Assembly (NCBI GenBank): GCA_003235785.1
Contig: QJYE01000452.1
Location: 1 to 15,811 of the forward strand
Origin: Nitrospirota bacterium
GTDB lineage: Bacteria; Nitrospirota; Nitrospiria; Nitrospirales; UBA8639
Direction: 5' to 3'
Length of the DNA: 15,811 nucleotides
The notes under the pieces are model-generated. The model saw only the letters and a list, made by a program, of their open reading frames with translations. It searched no databases and was not told the DNA's origin. Shown one piece after another: positions 1 to 6,469 of this stretch. Numbering within the stretch: position 1 is the first letter of the stretch; each line of letters begins with the position of its first letter. The position numbers were made by a program, and so were the translations under genes.

Positions 1-555
1 GGTGTGTAAACCATCCATGAGGGCATGAATGGCGTACCCCCAGGTTCCACGGACGAGCTGATGTTCTTCTCCGGAAGCCACGATCATGACGGTGAGGCGC
101 CATCCCTGAAGATTATGGTGGTGGAATTGCGTGGGTTGAATTTCCAGCACGATTTCTAGATCAAGCGTTTTGTCAAGAATATCGCTCACGTCTTGAAGCA
201 GGACATCCATTTGTTGCTGCAGCGAGATGACAAGATCTGATAGAAACTCTTTTGTGTTGTGTGATATCTCTGCAAAGCAGAGGCTCACGAAAGAGACTAA
301 AATGACGGGACGATGGGGGTCAGGCCCTTCAGCATAACTTTGATCTGCGGCCAAGGTCATAAAGGGCGACTGAGCCTTATTCACCTGACGTAAGAGTGCT
401 TGCGTTTCCGGCCAACCGACACAAGGAGGGAGAACCGGAATCATATCGGGATGTGCTTTGAGGTCAATGAAGCGAGCTTCCAGGGAGCCATCGGTGATAG
501 CGGGGCCATATGGAACATGAAAACATGTGGAGCCCTCAGACAAAAGAATACCCAT
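1..555 (-). CDS. Hypothetical protein, 3' end beyond the window
   Basis: On the minus strand an uninterrupted reading frame of 185 codons runs from an ATG at 555-553 to the left edge, so the C-terminus is missing. An in-frame TGA lies four codons upstream of that ATG, which makes it the first possible ATG. There is no strong Shine-Dalgarno, so a later start (for example the in-frame Met at codon 38) is possible. The product begins MGILLSEGSTCFHVPYGPAI. Residues 100-145 are rich in leucine, glutamine and aspartate and look helical. No signal peptide or membrane segment is visible. I do not recognise the family. It is divergent from uup with about 130 bases between the starts. A long open frame to the edge with protein-like composition favours a real gene. 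The overlapping plus-strand frame at 400-699 is arginine-rich, lacks a ribosome binding site and looks like its shadow. Confidence 0.6.
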   Translation of the reverse strand, partial: MGILLSEGSTCFHVPYGPAITDGSLEARFIDLKAHPDMIPVLPPCVGWPETQALLRQVNKAQSPFMTLAADQSYAEGPDPHRPVILVSFVSLCFAEISHNTKEFLSDLVISLQQQMDVLLQDVSDILDKTLDLEIVLEIQPTQFHHHNLQGWRLTVMIVASGEEHQLVRGTWGYAIHALMDGLHT

Positions 556-610
556 AATCTTGACTCAGTAAGGAAAGGAGTTGGCCCTCTATTGTACTGG
601 AAGCGTCCTC

Positions 611-644
611 ACAAAAGGGAAGGGGGAAGGGCAGGTTTTTTCCC
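611..644 (+). promoter_or_regulatory. G-run/T-run tract in the uup leader
   Basis: Between the divergent starts lies a purine tract with G runs of three, five, three and two, each separated by two bases, followed directly by TTTTTTCCC. The 5' part can pair with the 3' part (GGGAA with TTCCC), giving a hairpin that ends in a T-rich stretch, or the G runs could form a quadruplex-like fold. It sits about 45-75 bases before the uup start. Whether it acts in RNA is inferred only. Confidence 0.25.
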
Positions 645-686
645 ATCAATTTCTTTTGAGGGCTGGTACAGAGGGAGGCGTCTGTT

Positions 687-2507
687 ATGTCTGCGTTAAT
701 CTATGCACAAAAAATACAAAAGTCCTTCGGGGCGAAACGGTTATTTCACGGAGTCAGCCTGGGAATCGGTGAAAATGACCGAGTGGGGATTATTGGCCCT
801 AATGGGTCAGGAAAGTCGACGTTATTGAAAGTGTTGGCGGGGTTGGAGTCACCGGATGAAGGAACCGTCACGCGACGTCAACGTTTACGCGTGGCGTATG
901 TCGCTCAAGATACGCCATTCTCCTTAGATGTCACGATTGGCGATATTTTGCATGAATCCGCTAATCAAGCGGGATTGCCCAAAGGAGAGGCTGAGATTCG
1001 AGTCTATGAGGTCGTCGGGAGGGTGGGGTTCTCCGATGTCTCTCAGCGGGTGGATGTGCTATCCGGTGGATGGAGGAAACGTTTGGCTATTGCCTGCGCC
1101 ATCGTCCAAGATCCCGATGTGATGTTACTTGATGAACCGACCAACCATATGGATGCGGAGGGACTTCTGTGGTTGGAGCAAGTCCTGCTGCAGGCTTCCT
1201 GGTCGTGGGTGTTGGTGAGTCATGATCGGTGGTTTTTAGAGCAAACCACCAACAAGATGGCTGAATTGAATAGTCGATATGAAGATGGAATCTTGGTCTT
1301 CCCGGGGACCTACACCAGTTTTCTTGAAAAGCGGGAGGCCTTTCAGTATTCCCAGGAACAACAAGCGCAAGCCTTAGCCGGCAAGGTGCGACGGGAGGAG
1401 GCCTGGCTCCGGCAAGGGGCGAAGGCGCGGACCACAAAAGCGAAATATCGGGTGGAGAGTGCTCAAGCGTTGCAGGTGGAGCTGGCGGAAACTGCCACTC
1501 GATTACGTCAGCAGGACGTGGGTATAGACTTCGTCGCATCCGGTCGAAAAACCAAGCAGTTGATTGAAGTGGTCGGCCTGAGCAAGTCATTTGGACCTCG
1601 CAGGGTCATTCACAATCTGGATCTGATGATCTCTCCCGGCAAAGCGATTGGTATTGTGGGACATAATGGCTCCGGGAAATCCACGCTCCTGAAAATCCTG
1701 GCGAAAGAATTGGAAGCTGATGAAGGAATGGTCAAGTATGCGGATAATTTGCAATTGGTGTACTTTGATCAGCAGCGTGAGCATTTGGATCCCAAGATGA
1801 CCTTGCGACGCACGTTGTCAGATACGGGACATACCGTGACGTATCGAGGGCAGACCATTCATTTGGCGGGATGGGCCAAACGGTTTTGCTTTCAGCCGGA
1901 GCAACTGGATCTTCCGGTTGAACGGTTATCGGGCGGGGAACAAGCTCGTGCGGTGATGGCCCGGTTCATGCTTCAGCCAGCTGATGTCCTGATCGTGGAT
2001 GAGCCGACGAACGATCTCGATATACCAACGAGAGAGATCCTGGAGGAGAGCTTTAAGGAATTTTCAGGTGCCTTGATCCTGGTGACGCATGATCGTTTTA
2101 TGTTGGAAAAAGTGTGTAAGGAGTTTGTGGGTTTGGATGGGCATGGAGCTCATGGGCATTTTGCGAGCTATGGACAATGGGAGTCCTGGCTCAATCGTCA
2201 ACAACAGGGAGACAATCAGGAGCCGAATGGCTCCCGAACGTCCAAGGGCGCGTCGTCAGGAACCAGGCCGAAAAAACTTTCGTATAAAGAACAACACGAA
2301 TTTGATCAAATGGAGGAACGAATTCACCAGGCTGAGGCGGTCTGTGAGGCCTGTCGTGTGAAGGTGGAGGACCCCACGGTGGTTACAGATCACCTTCGAC
2401 TTCAAGAAGCCTATGGCGCGTTGAAAGAAGCCGAGCGAAAGGTTGAAAAGCTGTATGCCAGGTGGGCTGAACTAGAGGCCAAACGCCTAGCTCATGCGGG
2501 CGGTTAA
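687..2507 (+). CDS. uup: ABC-F family ATPase, Uup type
   Basis: A soluble protein of 606 residues with two ABC ATPase domains and no membrane segments, so it is an ABC-F factor, not a transporter. Domain 1 has Walker A GPNGSGKST (37-45), signature LSGGW (125-129) and Walker B MLLDEPTNH (146-154). Domain 2 has Walker A GHNGSGKST (325-333), signature LSGGE (414-418) and Walker B LIVDEPTND (435-443). The linker between them (about 205-275) is charged and helical. The last 75 residues form a lysine- and glutamate-rich predicted coiled coil, the hallmark that separates Uup from EttA and other ABC-F members; in E. coli this region binds DNA. ABC-F proteins act on the ribosome, and Uup is also linked to precise excision of transposons. 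Length is close to the family norm of about 630. AGGGAGG at 672-678 lies eight bases before the ATG and fixes the start. Exact subfamily assignment rests on the C-terminal domain. Confidence 0.88.
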   Translation: MSALIYAQKIQKSFGAKRLFHGVSLGIGENDRVGIIGPNGSGKSTLLKVLAGLESPDEGTVTRRQRLRVAYVAQDTPFSLDVTIGDILHESANQAGLPKGEAEIRVYEVVGRVGFSDVSQRVDVLSGGWRKRLAIACAIVQDPDVMLLDEPTNHMDAEGLLWLEQVLLQASWSWVLVSHDRWFLEQTTNKMAELNSRYEDGILVFPGTYTSFLEKREAFQYSQEQQAQALAGKVRREEAWLRQGAKARTTKAKYRVESAQALQVELAETATRLRQQDVGIDFVASGRKTKQLIEVVGLSKSFGPRRVIHNLDLMISPGKAIGIVGHNGSGKSTLLKILAKELEADEGMVKYADNLQLVYFDQQREHLDPKMTLRRTLSDTGHTVTYRGQTIHLAGWAKRFCFQPEQLDLPVERLSGGEQARAVMARFMLQPADVLIVDEPTNDLDIPTREILEESFKEFSGALILVTHDRFMLEKVCKEFVGLDGHGAHGHFASYGQWESWLNRQQQGDNQEPNGSRTSKGASSGTRPKKLSYKEQHEFDQMEERIHQAEAVCEACRVKVEDPTVVTDHLRLQEAYGALKEAERKVEKLYARWAELEAKRLAHAGG

Positions 2508-2676
2508 GAAAATGTCTCATGGCTTGACCATGGATCTCATAGAGGGGCAATGTTGTCAGTTTGAGGCAGAGAAGTGATATGGTAAAGAAGAGGCTTTCCG
2601 CTGGACCTATGCCTCCTACGAGTATTCATGACAGAGACTCCCCATGGAATGACAGACGAAACTGGAGGGAATATTC

Positions 2677-3285
2677 ATGAATAATATTCGACTCGTAAAA
2701 ATCGTCTTTTTTCTGTTAATGAGTATTGGGGCGGCTGGGGTCATTCCTTCCTGGGCGAATTTTCTTGCTGGAGAAGATGCCTATCTGAGACAAGATTATG
2801 AACGGGCTTTGGAAGAATGGGTTCCGTTGGCAAAAAGTGGGAACATCGAGGCCCAAAATATGTTGGGCTATATGTATCGCTATGGCCAAGGGATTCCACA
2901 GAACTTTGAGCAAGCGCATTATTGGTACCGGTTGGCCGCGGAGCAGGGACATGCCCGGGCTCAGAATAATTTAGGTGCCATGTATCGGCAGGGTTTGGGT
3001 GTCCCTCAGGATTTCGCAGAAGCCTTGCGGTGGTTTCGTCGTTCTGCGGAGCAAGGAAATGCTGCCGCACAAAACCACCTGGGTCTGATGTATTTCGAAG
3101 GCGAAGGGATAGCCAAAAACGAAATCGAAGCCTATAAATGGGCCTATTTGTCTGCGCAACAAGGGCTGGAACCAGCCCTATTAGCGCTGGATTTTTTGGA
3201 GCAACACTTAACGCCTGAGCAGATTCAAGCAGCCAAACAGTTAGCTCAGGAATGGACCCCAAAAGCCGAAGAAGTGCAACTGTAA
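2677..3285 (+). CDS. Secreted Sel1-like repeat protein
   Basis: A protein of 202 residues. Residues 1-27 form a Sec signal peptide: basic N-region with R5 and K8, hydrophobic core VFFLLMSIGAAGVI, and probable signal peptidase I cut after SWA (27). The mature part has three consecutive 36-residue Sel1/TPR-like repeats at about 56-91, 92-127 and 128-163, each with the A-x-x-x-L-G-x-M-Y and G-x-G-[IV] pattern, preceded by a partial repeat from about 32. A charged C-terminal helix follows (about 165-202). Sel1 repeats are alpha-solenoid protein-binding scaffolds; in bacteria many sit in the periplasm or envelope, but the partner here cannot be read from sequence. The ATG is supported by GGAGGG at 2664-2669, six bases upstream. 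It is flanked by non-coding stretches and followed by a likely terminator, so it is probably monocistronic. Confidence 0.9.
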   Translation: MNNIRLVKIVFFLLMSIGAAGVIPSWANFLAGEDAYLRQDYERALEEWVPLAKSGNIEAQNMLGYMYRYGQGIPQNFEQAHYWYRLAAEQGHARAQNNLGAMYRQGLGVPQDFAEALRWFRRSAEQGNAAAQNHLGLMYFEGEGIAKNEIEAYKWAYLSAQQGLEPALLALDFLEQHLTPEQIQAAKQLAQEWTPKAEEVQL

Positions 3286-3303
3286 ATTTTTAAGGAAATT
3301 TTT

Positions 3304-3332
3304 GGGTGTTGGCCTTCACCCGTCGTTTTTTT
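3304..3332 (+). terminator. Likely intrinsic terminator after the Sel1 gene
   Basis: GGGTG (3304-3308) pairs with CACCC (3317-3321) across an eight-base loop. Four bases later comes a run of seven T at 3326-3332, and more T runs follow. The stem is short, so efficiency is uncertain, but position just after the Sel1 stop (3285) fits. Confidence 0.5.
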
Positions 3333-3510
3333 ATTTGTTTTTTTATCACGTTTTTCTCATTTGACTCCCCTTTAACAGGGTGGTAGGGTGGCCTCCTCCT
3401 CTAGTGGAAGTGGCGTGAGCGCCTTTCGTGCTTTTTATCCAGTTATGGTATTGTTCAAGGTAGGAAATAAGCCTATGCGGTATTTGGCTTGAAATGAAAG
3501 GAGGCCACAT

Positions 3511-3699
3511 ATGGGACGGCCAGCCAAGGTCACTCAGGCAAAACGTAATCGTGAGATGCAAAAAAGAATGAAACAACAGGACAAAGAATTCCGCCGGGAG
3601 CAACGAAAATCAGAAAATGAAGAAGTCCGCCCTGTCCTTGAGGGAGAAGATCCCGATTTGATCGGTTTACGGCCTGGTCCTCAAGCTCCGCTGTACTAG
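3511..3699 (+). CDS. Small basic hypothetical protein
   Basis: A 62-residue protein starting MGRPAKVTQAKRNREMQKRM. The first 40 residues are very rich in Lys, Arg, Gln and Glu and are predicted to be one long charged helix; the last 20 are acidic then Pro/Gly-rich (DPDLIGLRPGPQAP). There is no signal peptide, membrane segment or cysteine. A near-perfect AAGGAGG at 3498-3504, six bases before the ATG, makes this a convincing translated gene despite its size. The basic helix could bind RNA, DNA or the ribosome, but that is inference; I cannot name a characterised family. It lies alone between the Sel1 terminator and the Slp lipoprotein gene. Confidence 0.75.
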   Translation: MGRPAKVTQAKRNREMQKRMKQQDKEFRREQRKSENEEVRPVLEGEDPDLIGLRPGPQAPLY

Positions 3700-3707
3700 C
3701 CGCCTTT

Positions 3708-3742
3708 CTGAAGTTTGCATGCCTTCCTCTTTGGAACTTCGG
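3708..3742. repeat. Inverted repeat between small basic gene and slp-like gene
   Basis: CTGAAGTT (3708-3715) is matched by AACTTCGG (3735-3742), giving seven Watson-Crick pairs plus one G-T pair around a 19-base spacer. No T run follows, so it is a weak terminator candidate; it could also be an operator or an RNA hairpin upstream of the lipoprotein gene. Confidence 0.3.
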
Positions 3743-3822
3743 TAATCTTTCAAGCGTTTTCGTGGCTCAATGGAATGAAGTAATGGACCCCAGAGGCTCT
3801 TGATCTGGTAACATAGTCTCAT

Positions 3823-4386
3823 ATGATGAGGCTTCACCCATTTCGAATGCTGATGGGGATCATTTTGATGGCTGGAGTGGGTTGTACGTCGAGGGCTTAC
3901 GTGGTTCCCGAGGCCCTTCAGGCCCGAATAGATCCCTCGGTCACCTTTGCTATGATGCAGGAAGATCCGATGGTACATCAAGGCGCTGTCGTGCTCCTTG
4001 GTGGCGAAGTACTGACTGCGACACGTTTGAAGGAGGGAACGCGTCTGGAGATCTTGCAACTCCCTTTAGACGGCTCGGATGAACCTGTGATTGAACGAAC
4101 GGCCTCTCAAGGGCGATTTTTGGCCTTTGAGTCTTCTTTTCTTGATCCTGCCACTCTTCCTCCCCATACTCGGGTGACCCTGGTTGGTGAGTTGACCGGC
4201 GTCGCGCATGCCAATCTTGACGAGATGGACTATCGCTATCCAACCGTGATGATTCAACATCTTCATATCTGGCCGGAGCCTGATTCGAACCACCCCGGCT
4301 ATTCGGCCCCTCGTTATGGCATCTTTGGTGGAGGCAGCACGGGAGGAAGTGGAGGAGGCGGTGTGAGTATTGGGATTGGATTTTAA
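3823..4386 (+). CDS. Slp-family outer-membrane lipoprotein
   Basis: A protein of 187 residues. The N-terminus is a lipoprotein signal: R3 and R8, hydrophobic stretch MLMGIILMAGVG, then Cys21 as the probable lipidation site. The -3 residue is Gly instead of the usual Leu, a weak lipobox. Thr22 follows, which does not signal inner-membrane retention. The body matches the Slp family pattern: VPEAL near 28, PSVTFAMM, a GGEVL strand, KEGTRLEILQLPLD, GRFLAF, then DP and VTLVGELTG, followed by a tyrosine-rich segment before HLHIWPE. Slp proteins are stress- or starvation-associated envelope lipoproteins of unknown mechanism. The tail (about 164-187) is unusual: a glycine-serine stretch followed by GVSIGIGF ending in Phe. 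Start choice is between adjacent Met codons at 3823 and 3826; neither has a clear Shine-Dalgarno. Confidence 0.82.
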   Translation: MMRLHPFRMLMGIILMAGVGCTSRAYVVPEALQARIDPSVTFAMMQEDPMVHQGAVVLLGGEVLTATRLKEGTRLEILQLPLDGSDEPVIERTASQGRFLAFESSFLDPATLPPHTRVTLVGELTGVAHANLDEMDYRYPTVMIQHLHIWPEPDSNHPGYSAPRYGIFGGGSTGGSGGGGVSIGIGF

Positions 4387-4487
4387 GAATCGCACGTCAG
4401 GGCTTTGTCTTGGGAAGGCAATAATTGGGATAAAAATTCAGAAACGGCGATTTTGCATTTGCTGATAGGGAGAGCCAAGTTGAGACG

Positions 4488-5135
4488 ATGGCCTTTTTGA
4501 AAGAAACGGTGTCAATGAACGAGCCACTGGAACACGATTCTGTATTGTCTGGCACACCAGGAGAGCATGTTGCACAAACTCGTTTTGGGTCTGCTGATCG
4601 GGCACAAGCATTTTATCGGCAACAGGTATTTCCAAAGTTGAATGATGCGATGCAACGGTTTGTGCTGAAACAGGAATTTGTGTTTATCGCGACGGCGAAT
4701 GCGAAGGGTCATGCGGACTCATCTTTCCGTGCGGGACCGCCAGGGTTTATTCATATAATTACGCCAACACGTTTGGCCTATCCTGAGTATCGAGGAAACG
4801 GAGTCATGGCGAGTGTGGGGAATCTCCTCGAAAATCCTCATGTGGGCATGATGTTCATTGATTTTTTTAAAAGTACAATCGGGTTACATGTCAATGGGAA
4901 CGCTCGGGTGGTGGATAACGACGAACTGACTGAAGAACAGGAAATGACAGCGGCGGTTCTGAAGGCTTCCCAGGTGAATGGTGGGGCTCAACCGGAATGC
5001 TGGGTCCTCGTAGATGTGAAAGAAGCGTATATTCATTGCGCTAAACATATTCCGTTGTTAGCCAAACAGGAGAAGCCCATGCATTGGGGCACTGATGAGG
5101 AACGTCATAAAGGTGGATCATTCTTCCAGGCGTAA
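4488..5135 (+). CDS. Pyridoxamine 5'-phosphate oxidase-like flavin-binding protein
   Basis: A soluble protein of 215 residues with the PPOX split-barrel pattern: the strand FVFIATANAKG (64-74), then HADSSFRAGPPGF (75-87), a second strand HIITPTRLAYPEY, the NG...NLLENPHVGMMFIDF segment (104-127) and a closing strand near YIHCAKHIP (181-189). This arrangement matches the predicted flavin-nucleotide-binding group related to PNPOx (COG3576-like), not PdxH itself. Such proteins bind FMN or F420 as dimers and usually catalyse small redox reactions; the substrate here is unknown. Residues 1-40 are an N-terminal extension. Start is uncertain: the ATG at 4488 has only weak purine-rich sequence upstream, and Met10 at 4515 is an alternative. 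It stands between the Slp and cupredoxin genes with separate leaders. Confidence 0.82.
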   Translation: MAFLKETVSMNEPLEHDSVLSGTPGEHVAQTRFGSADRAQAFYRQQVFPKLNDAMQRFVLKQEFVFIATANAKGHADSSFRAGPPGFIHIITPTRLAYPEYRGNGVMASVGNLLENPHVGMMFIDFFKSTIGLHVNGNARVVDNDELTEEQEMTAAVLKASQVNGGAQPECWVLVDVKEAYIHCAKHIPLLAKQEKPMHWGTDEERHKGGSFFQA

Positions 5136-5148
5136 TATTCAGACACGA

Positions 5149-5196
5149 TCCGGCTGTATGTCTTTTTCTCACGAGCTCATCTAGCCGGAAGATGAG
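5149..5196 (+). promoter_or_regulatory. Interlocking inverted repeats in the cupredoxin leader
   Basis: CTCATCT (5176-5182) and AGATGAG (5190-5196) form a perfect 7-bp stem closed by the seven-base loop AGCCGGA (5183-5189). That loop is exactly complementary to TCCGGCT at 5149-5155, about 27 bases upstream. The RNA could therefore fold as a hairpin with a loop-to-upstream pseudoknot, or switch between two pairings. The element lies about 50 bases before the cupredoxin start. There is no T run after it, so it does not look like a terminator for the PPOX gene. A DNA operator is the alternative reading. Transcription through it has not been shown. Confidence 0.35.
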
Positions 5197-5245
5197 ATGA
5201 ACAGGGTGGCGTTTTAGTTCCATAGATGCAACAGGGAGATATTCC

Positions 5246-6022
5246 ATGATGCTTGCTTGCTATCGTGCCGTAAGCCTAGGTCTCCTGGTGTGTTGTAGCT
5301 TGTTGTTTCCTCCCCTTGTGGCGGAAGCCACGATGGGTTGGGAAGTGGGGGATAGTGTGTTGGACTTTGGCTTGAACCTTGAGCCGGGAGAGCAGGTGGT
5401 CTTAATTGATAAGAATGAAGTTGGACATCCGTTTTTTGTCGAATTGACCTGGAAGCTCAACTCAGCACAGTGTGTGTTGCAGATACAGGAAGCCACAGGT
5501 GAAAGTGATTTGGTGGTGACCAAAGCGGCCAGGGATGATGGTCTGTTGAATGGGGTGGTCTCTCACGCGGTGTTCCCGGCAGTCCATGCTGTTCTTGTGA
5601 CTGCGGCTGAAGGAAAGCGATGTGAAATCGATCCGTCTCAAGATGAATTTCTGGTCATCGCCCGCGAGGCCAGGGCTCCTCTTGCCGGAGAAGCCGGATT
5701 AGCATCAGCCCCTATTGGGGCCGTGGTGATGGTGCTCCGTGCGGTCACTTTCTTTATGCCGAAAGAGGCTGCCATTCAAGTTGGTGAAAAAGTGGTCTGG
5801 GTGTATGCCGATGGTGCGCATGAACCGCATAGTGTGACCAGTGGCGGTTGCCGGGTGAATGATTGTTCAGGGGGTGGAAAACATTTCAATAGTGGATTAA
5901 CCTTGAACAAGCCGGGACATCGTTTTGAGCATGTGTTCACGCATTCTGGAACTTTTCCCTATCATTGTGATCTTCATCTTGGTTCGATGCAGGGGACTGT
6001 GGTTGTTCAAGACTCGCATTAA
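5246..6022 (+). CDS. Secreted cupredoxin (type 1 copper) domain protein
   Basis: A protein of 258 residues. Residues 1-28 are a Sec signal peptide with probable cut after VAEA (28). Residues 30-140 form an uncharacterised extracytoplasmic domain with Cys76 and Cys126, which could form a disulfide. A linker rich in Ala and Gly (about 142-160) leads to a C-terminal plastocyanin/azurin-like domain. Likely copper ligands are His195 (EPHSVTSG), Cys241, His244 and Met248 in YHCDLHLGSMQG, that is C-x2-H-x3-M. Cys202 and Cys207 add a C-x4-C pair next to the first ligand. Such domains carry single electrons in the periplasm or bind copper. AGGGAG at 5233-5238, seven bases before the ATG, supports the start, although the adjacent Met at 5249 is possible. 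No oxidase or nitrite reductase gene is adjacent, so the redox partner is unknown. The leader carries a structured repeat. Confidence 0.85.
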   Translation: MMLACYRAVSLGLLVCCSLLFPPLVAEATMGWEVGDSVLDFGLNLEPGEQVVLIDKNEVGHPFFVELTWKLNSAQCVLQIQEATGESDLVVTKAARDDGLLNGVVSHAVFPAVHAVLVTAAEGKRCEIDPSQDEFLVIAREARAPLAGEAGLASAPIGAVVMVLRAVTFFMPKEAAIQVGEKVVWVYADGAHEPHSVTSGGCRVNDCSGGGKHFNSGLTLNKPGHRFEHVFTHSGTFPYHCDLHLGSMQGTVVVQDSH

Positions 6023-6387
6023 CACTATGACCTATTCTTTCCCTCCGGCGTTTTCTCTTAAGAAATCTCCCTGGGCTGAATGCTGACGGTTAGCGGAGGA
6101 TGACCCAGCCGGATCGGCGGTGATATTATATGAGCTTCCGGAATGGAGTCTGTGAATCCGACCAATCTCCCAAAAACATTTCCCTGTTTTCTCATAAAAA
6201 TCTCTCATATGGATGATGCTCTCCTTTTATGCCGCAGCCAAGGTCGAAGGAGTGCATCCCATGGATAGCGGGATTTTTCGACTGAATTGTTTACGGCGAC
6301 CGTTGGCGCACAAATTGTGGTTGAAACAATCAAGAACACAAAAACCAAATTTTCCCCGGTGGCGCCCATCGCGTAACTTTTCTCTTT
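6023..6387. other. Gap without a recognisable gene
   Basis: No convincing gene is seen on either strand. The first 100 bases can form a weak nested structure: CTGGG (6071-6075) with CCCAG (6104-6108), enclosing a 5-bp hairpin GCTGA/TTAGC. An AT-rich stretch GATATTATAT at 6122-6131 resembles a -10 region, but the best -35 is poor. A minus-strand frame at 6205-6522 overlaps the SNF2 start, has no ribosome binding site and is not supported. The gap probably holds the promoter and leader of the SNF2 gene. Confidence 0.4.
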
Positions 6388-6417
6388 AAGGCAGGAAGAC
6401 GGCTGCCTTTCTTTGTT
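6388..6417 (+). terminator. Terminator-like hairpin upstream of the SNF2 gene
   Basis: AAGGCAG (6388-6394) pairs perfectly with CTGCCTT (6403-6409) around an eight-base loop, followed by TTCTTTGTT. It lies 366 bases after the cupredoxin stop but only about 53 bases before the best SNF2 start. It may end stray transcription from upstream or act as an attenuator in the SNF2 leader. Any SNF2 transcript that begins before it must read through it. Confidence 0.5.
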
Positions 6418-6460
6418 ATCCCATGTATCGAAGACAACCATTGACAGCAGAACAGTGTTT

Positions 6461-6464
6461 AGGA
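6461..6464 (+). promoter_or_regulatory. Ribosome binding site deciding the SNF2 start
   Basis: AGGA lies five bases before the ATG at 6470. The upstream TTG at 6413 has no such signal and lies in the T tail of the hairpin at 6388-6417. The other ATG, at 6464, overlaps this site. This favours 6470. Confidence 0.5.
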
Positions 6465-6469
6465 TGCCC

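Noticed and set aside
400..699. 99-codon plus-strand frame before uup
   Set aside because: It overlaps the longer minus-strand frame at 1-555 and the uup start, is Arg/Gly-rich and has no credible start signal.
687..2507. ABC transporter component
   Set aside because: Two fused ATPase domains with a C-terminal coiled coil and no membrane partner gene indicate an ABC-F translation factor instead.
6441..6446. Perfect TTGACA resembling a -35 box before the SNF2 gene
   Set aside because: At 17-18 bases downstream, where the -10 box should be, lies the start codon region with no -10 match; the only TAGGAT is 13 bases away, too close.
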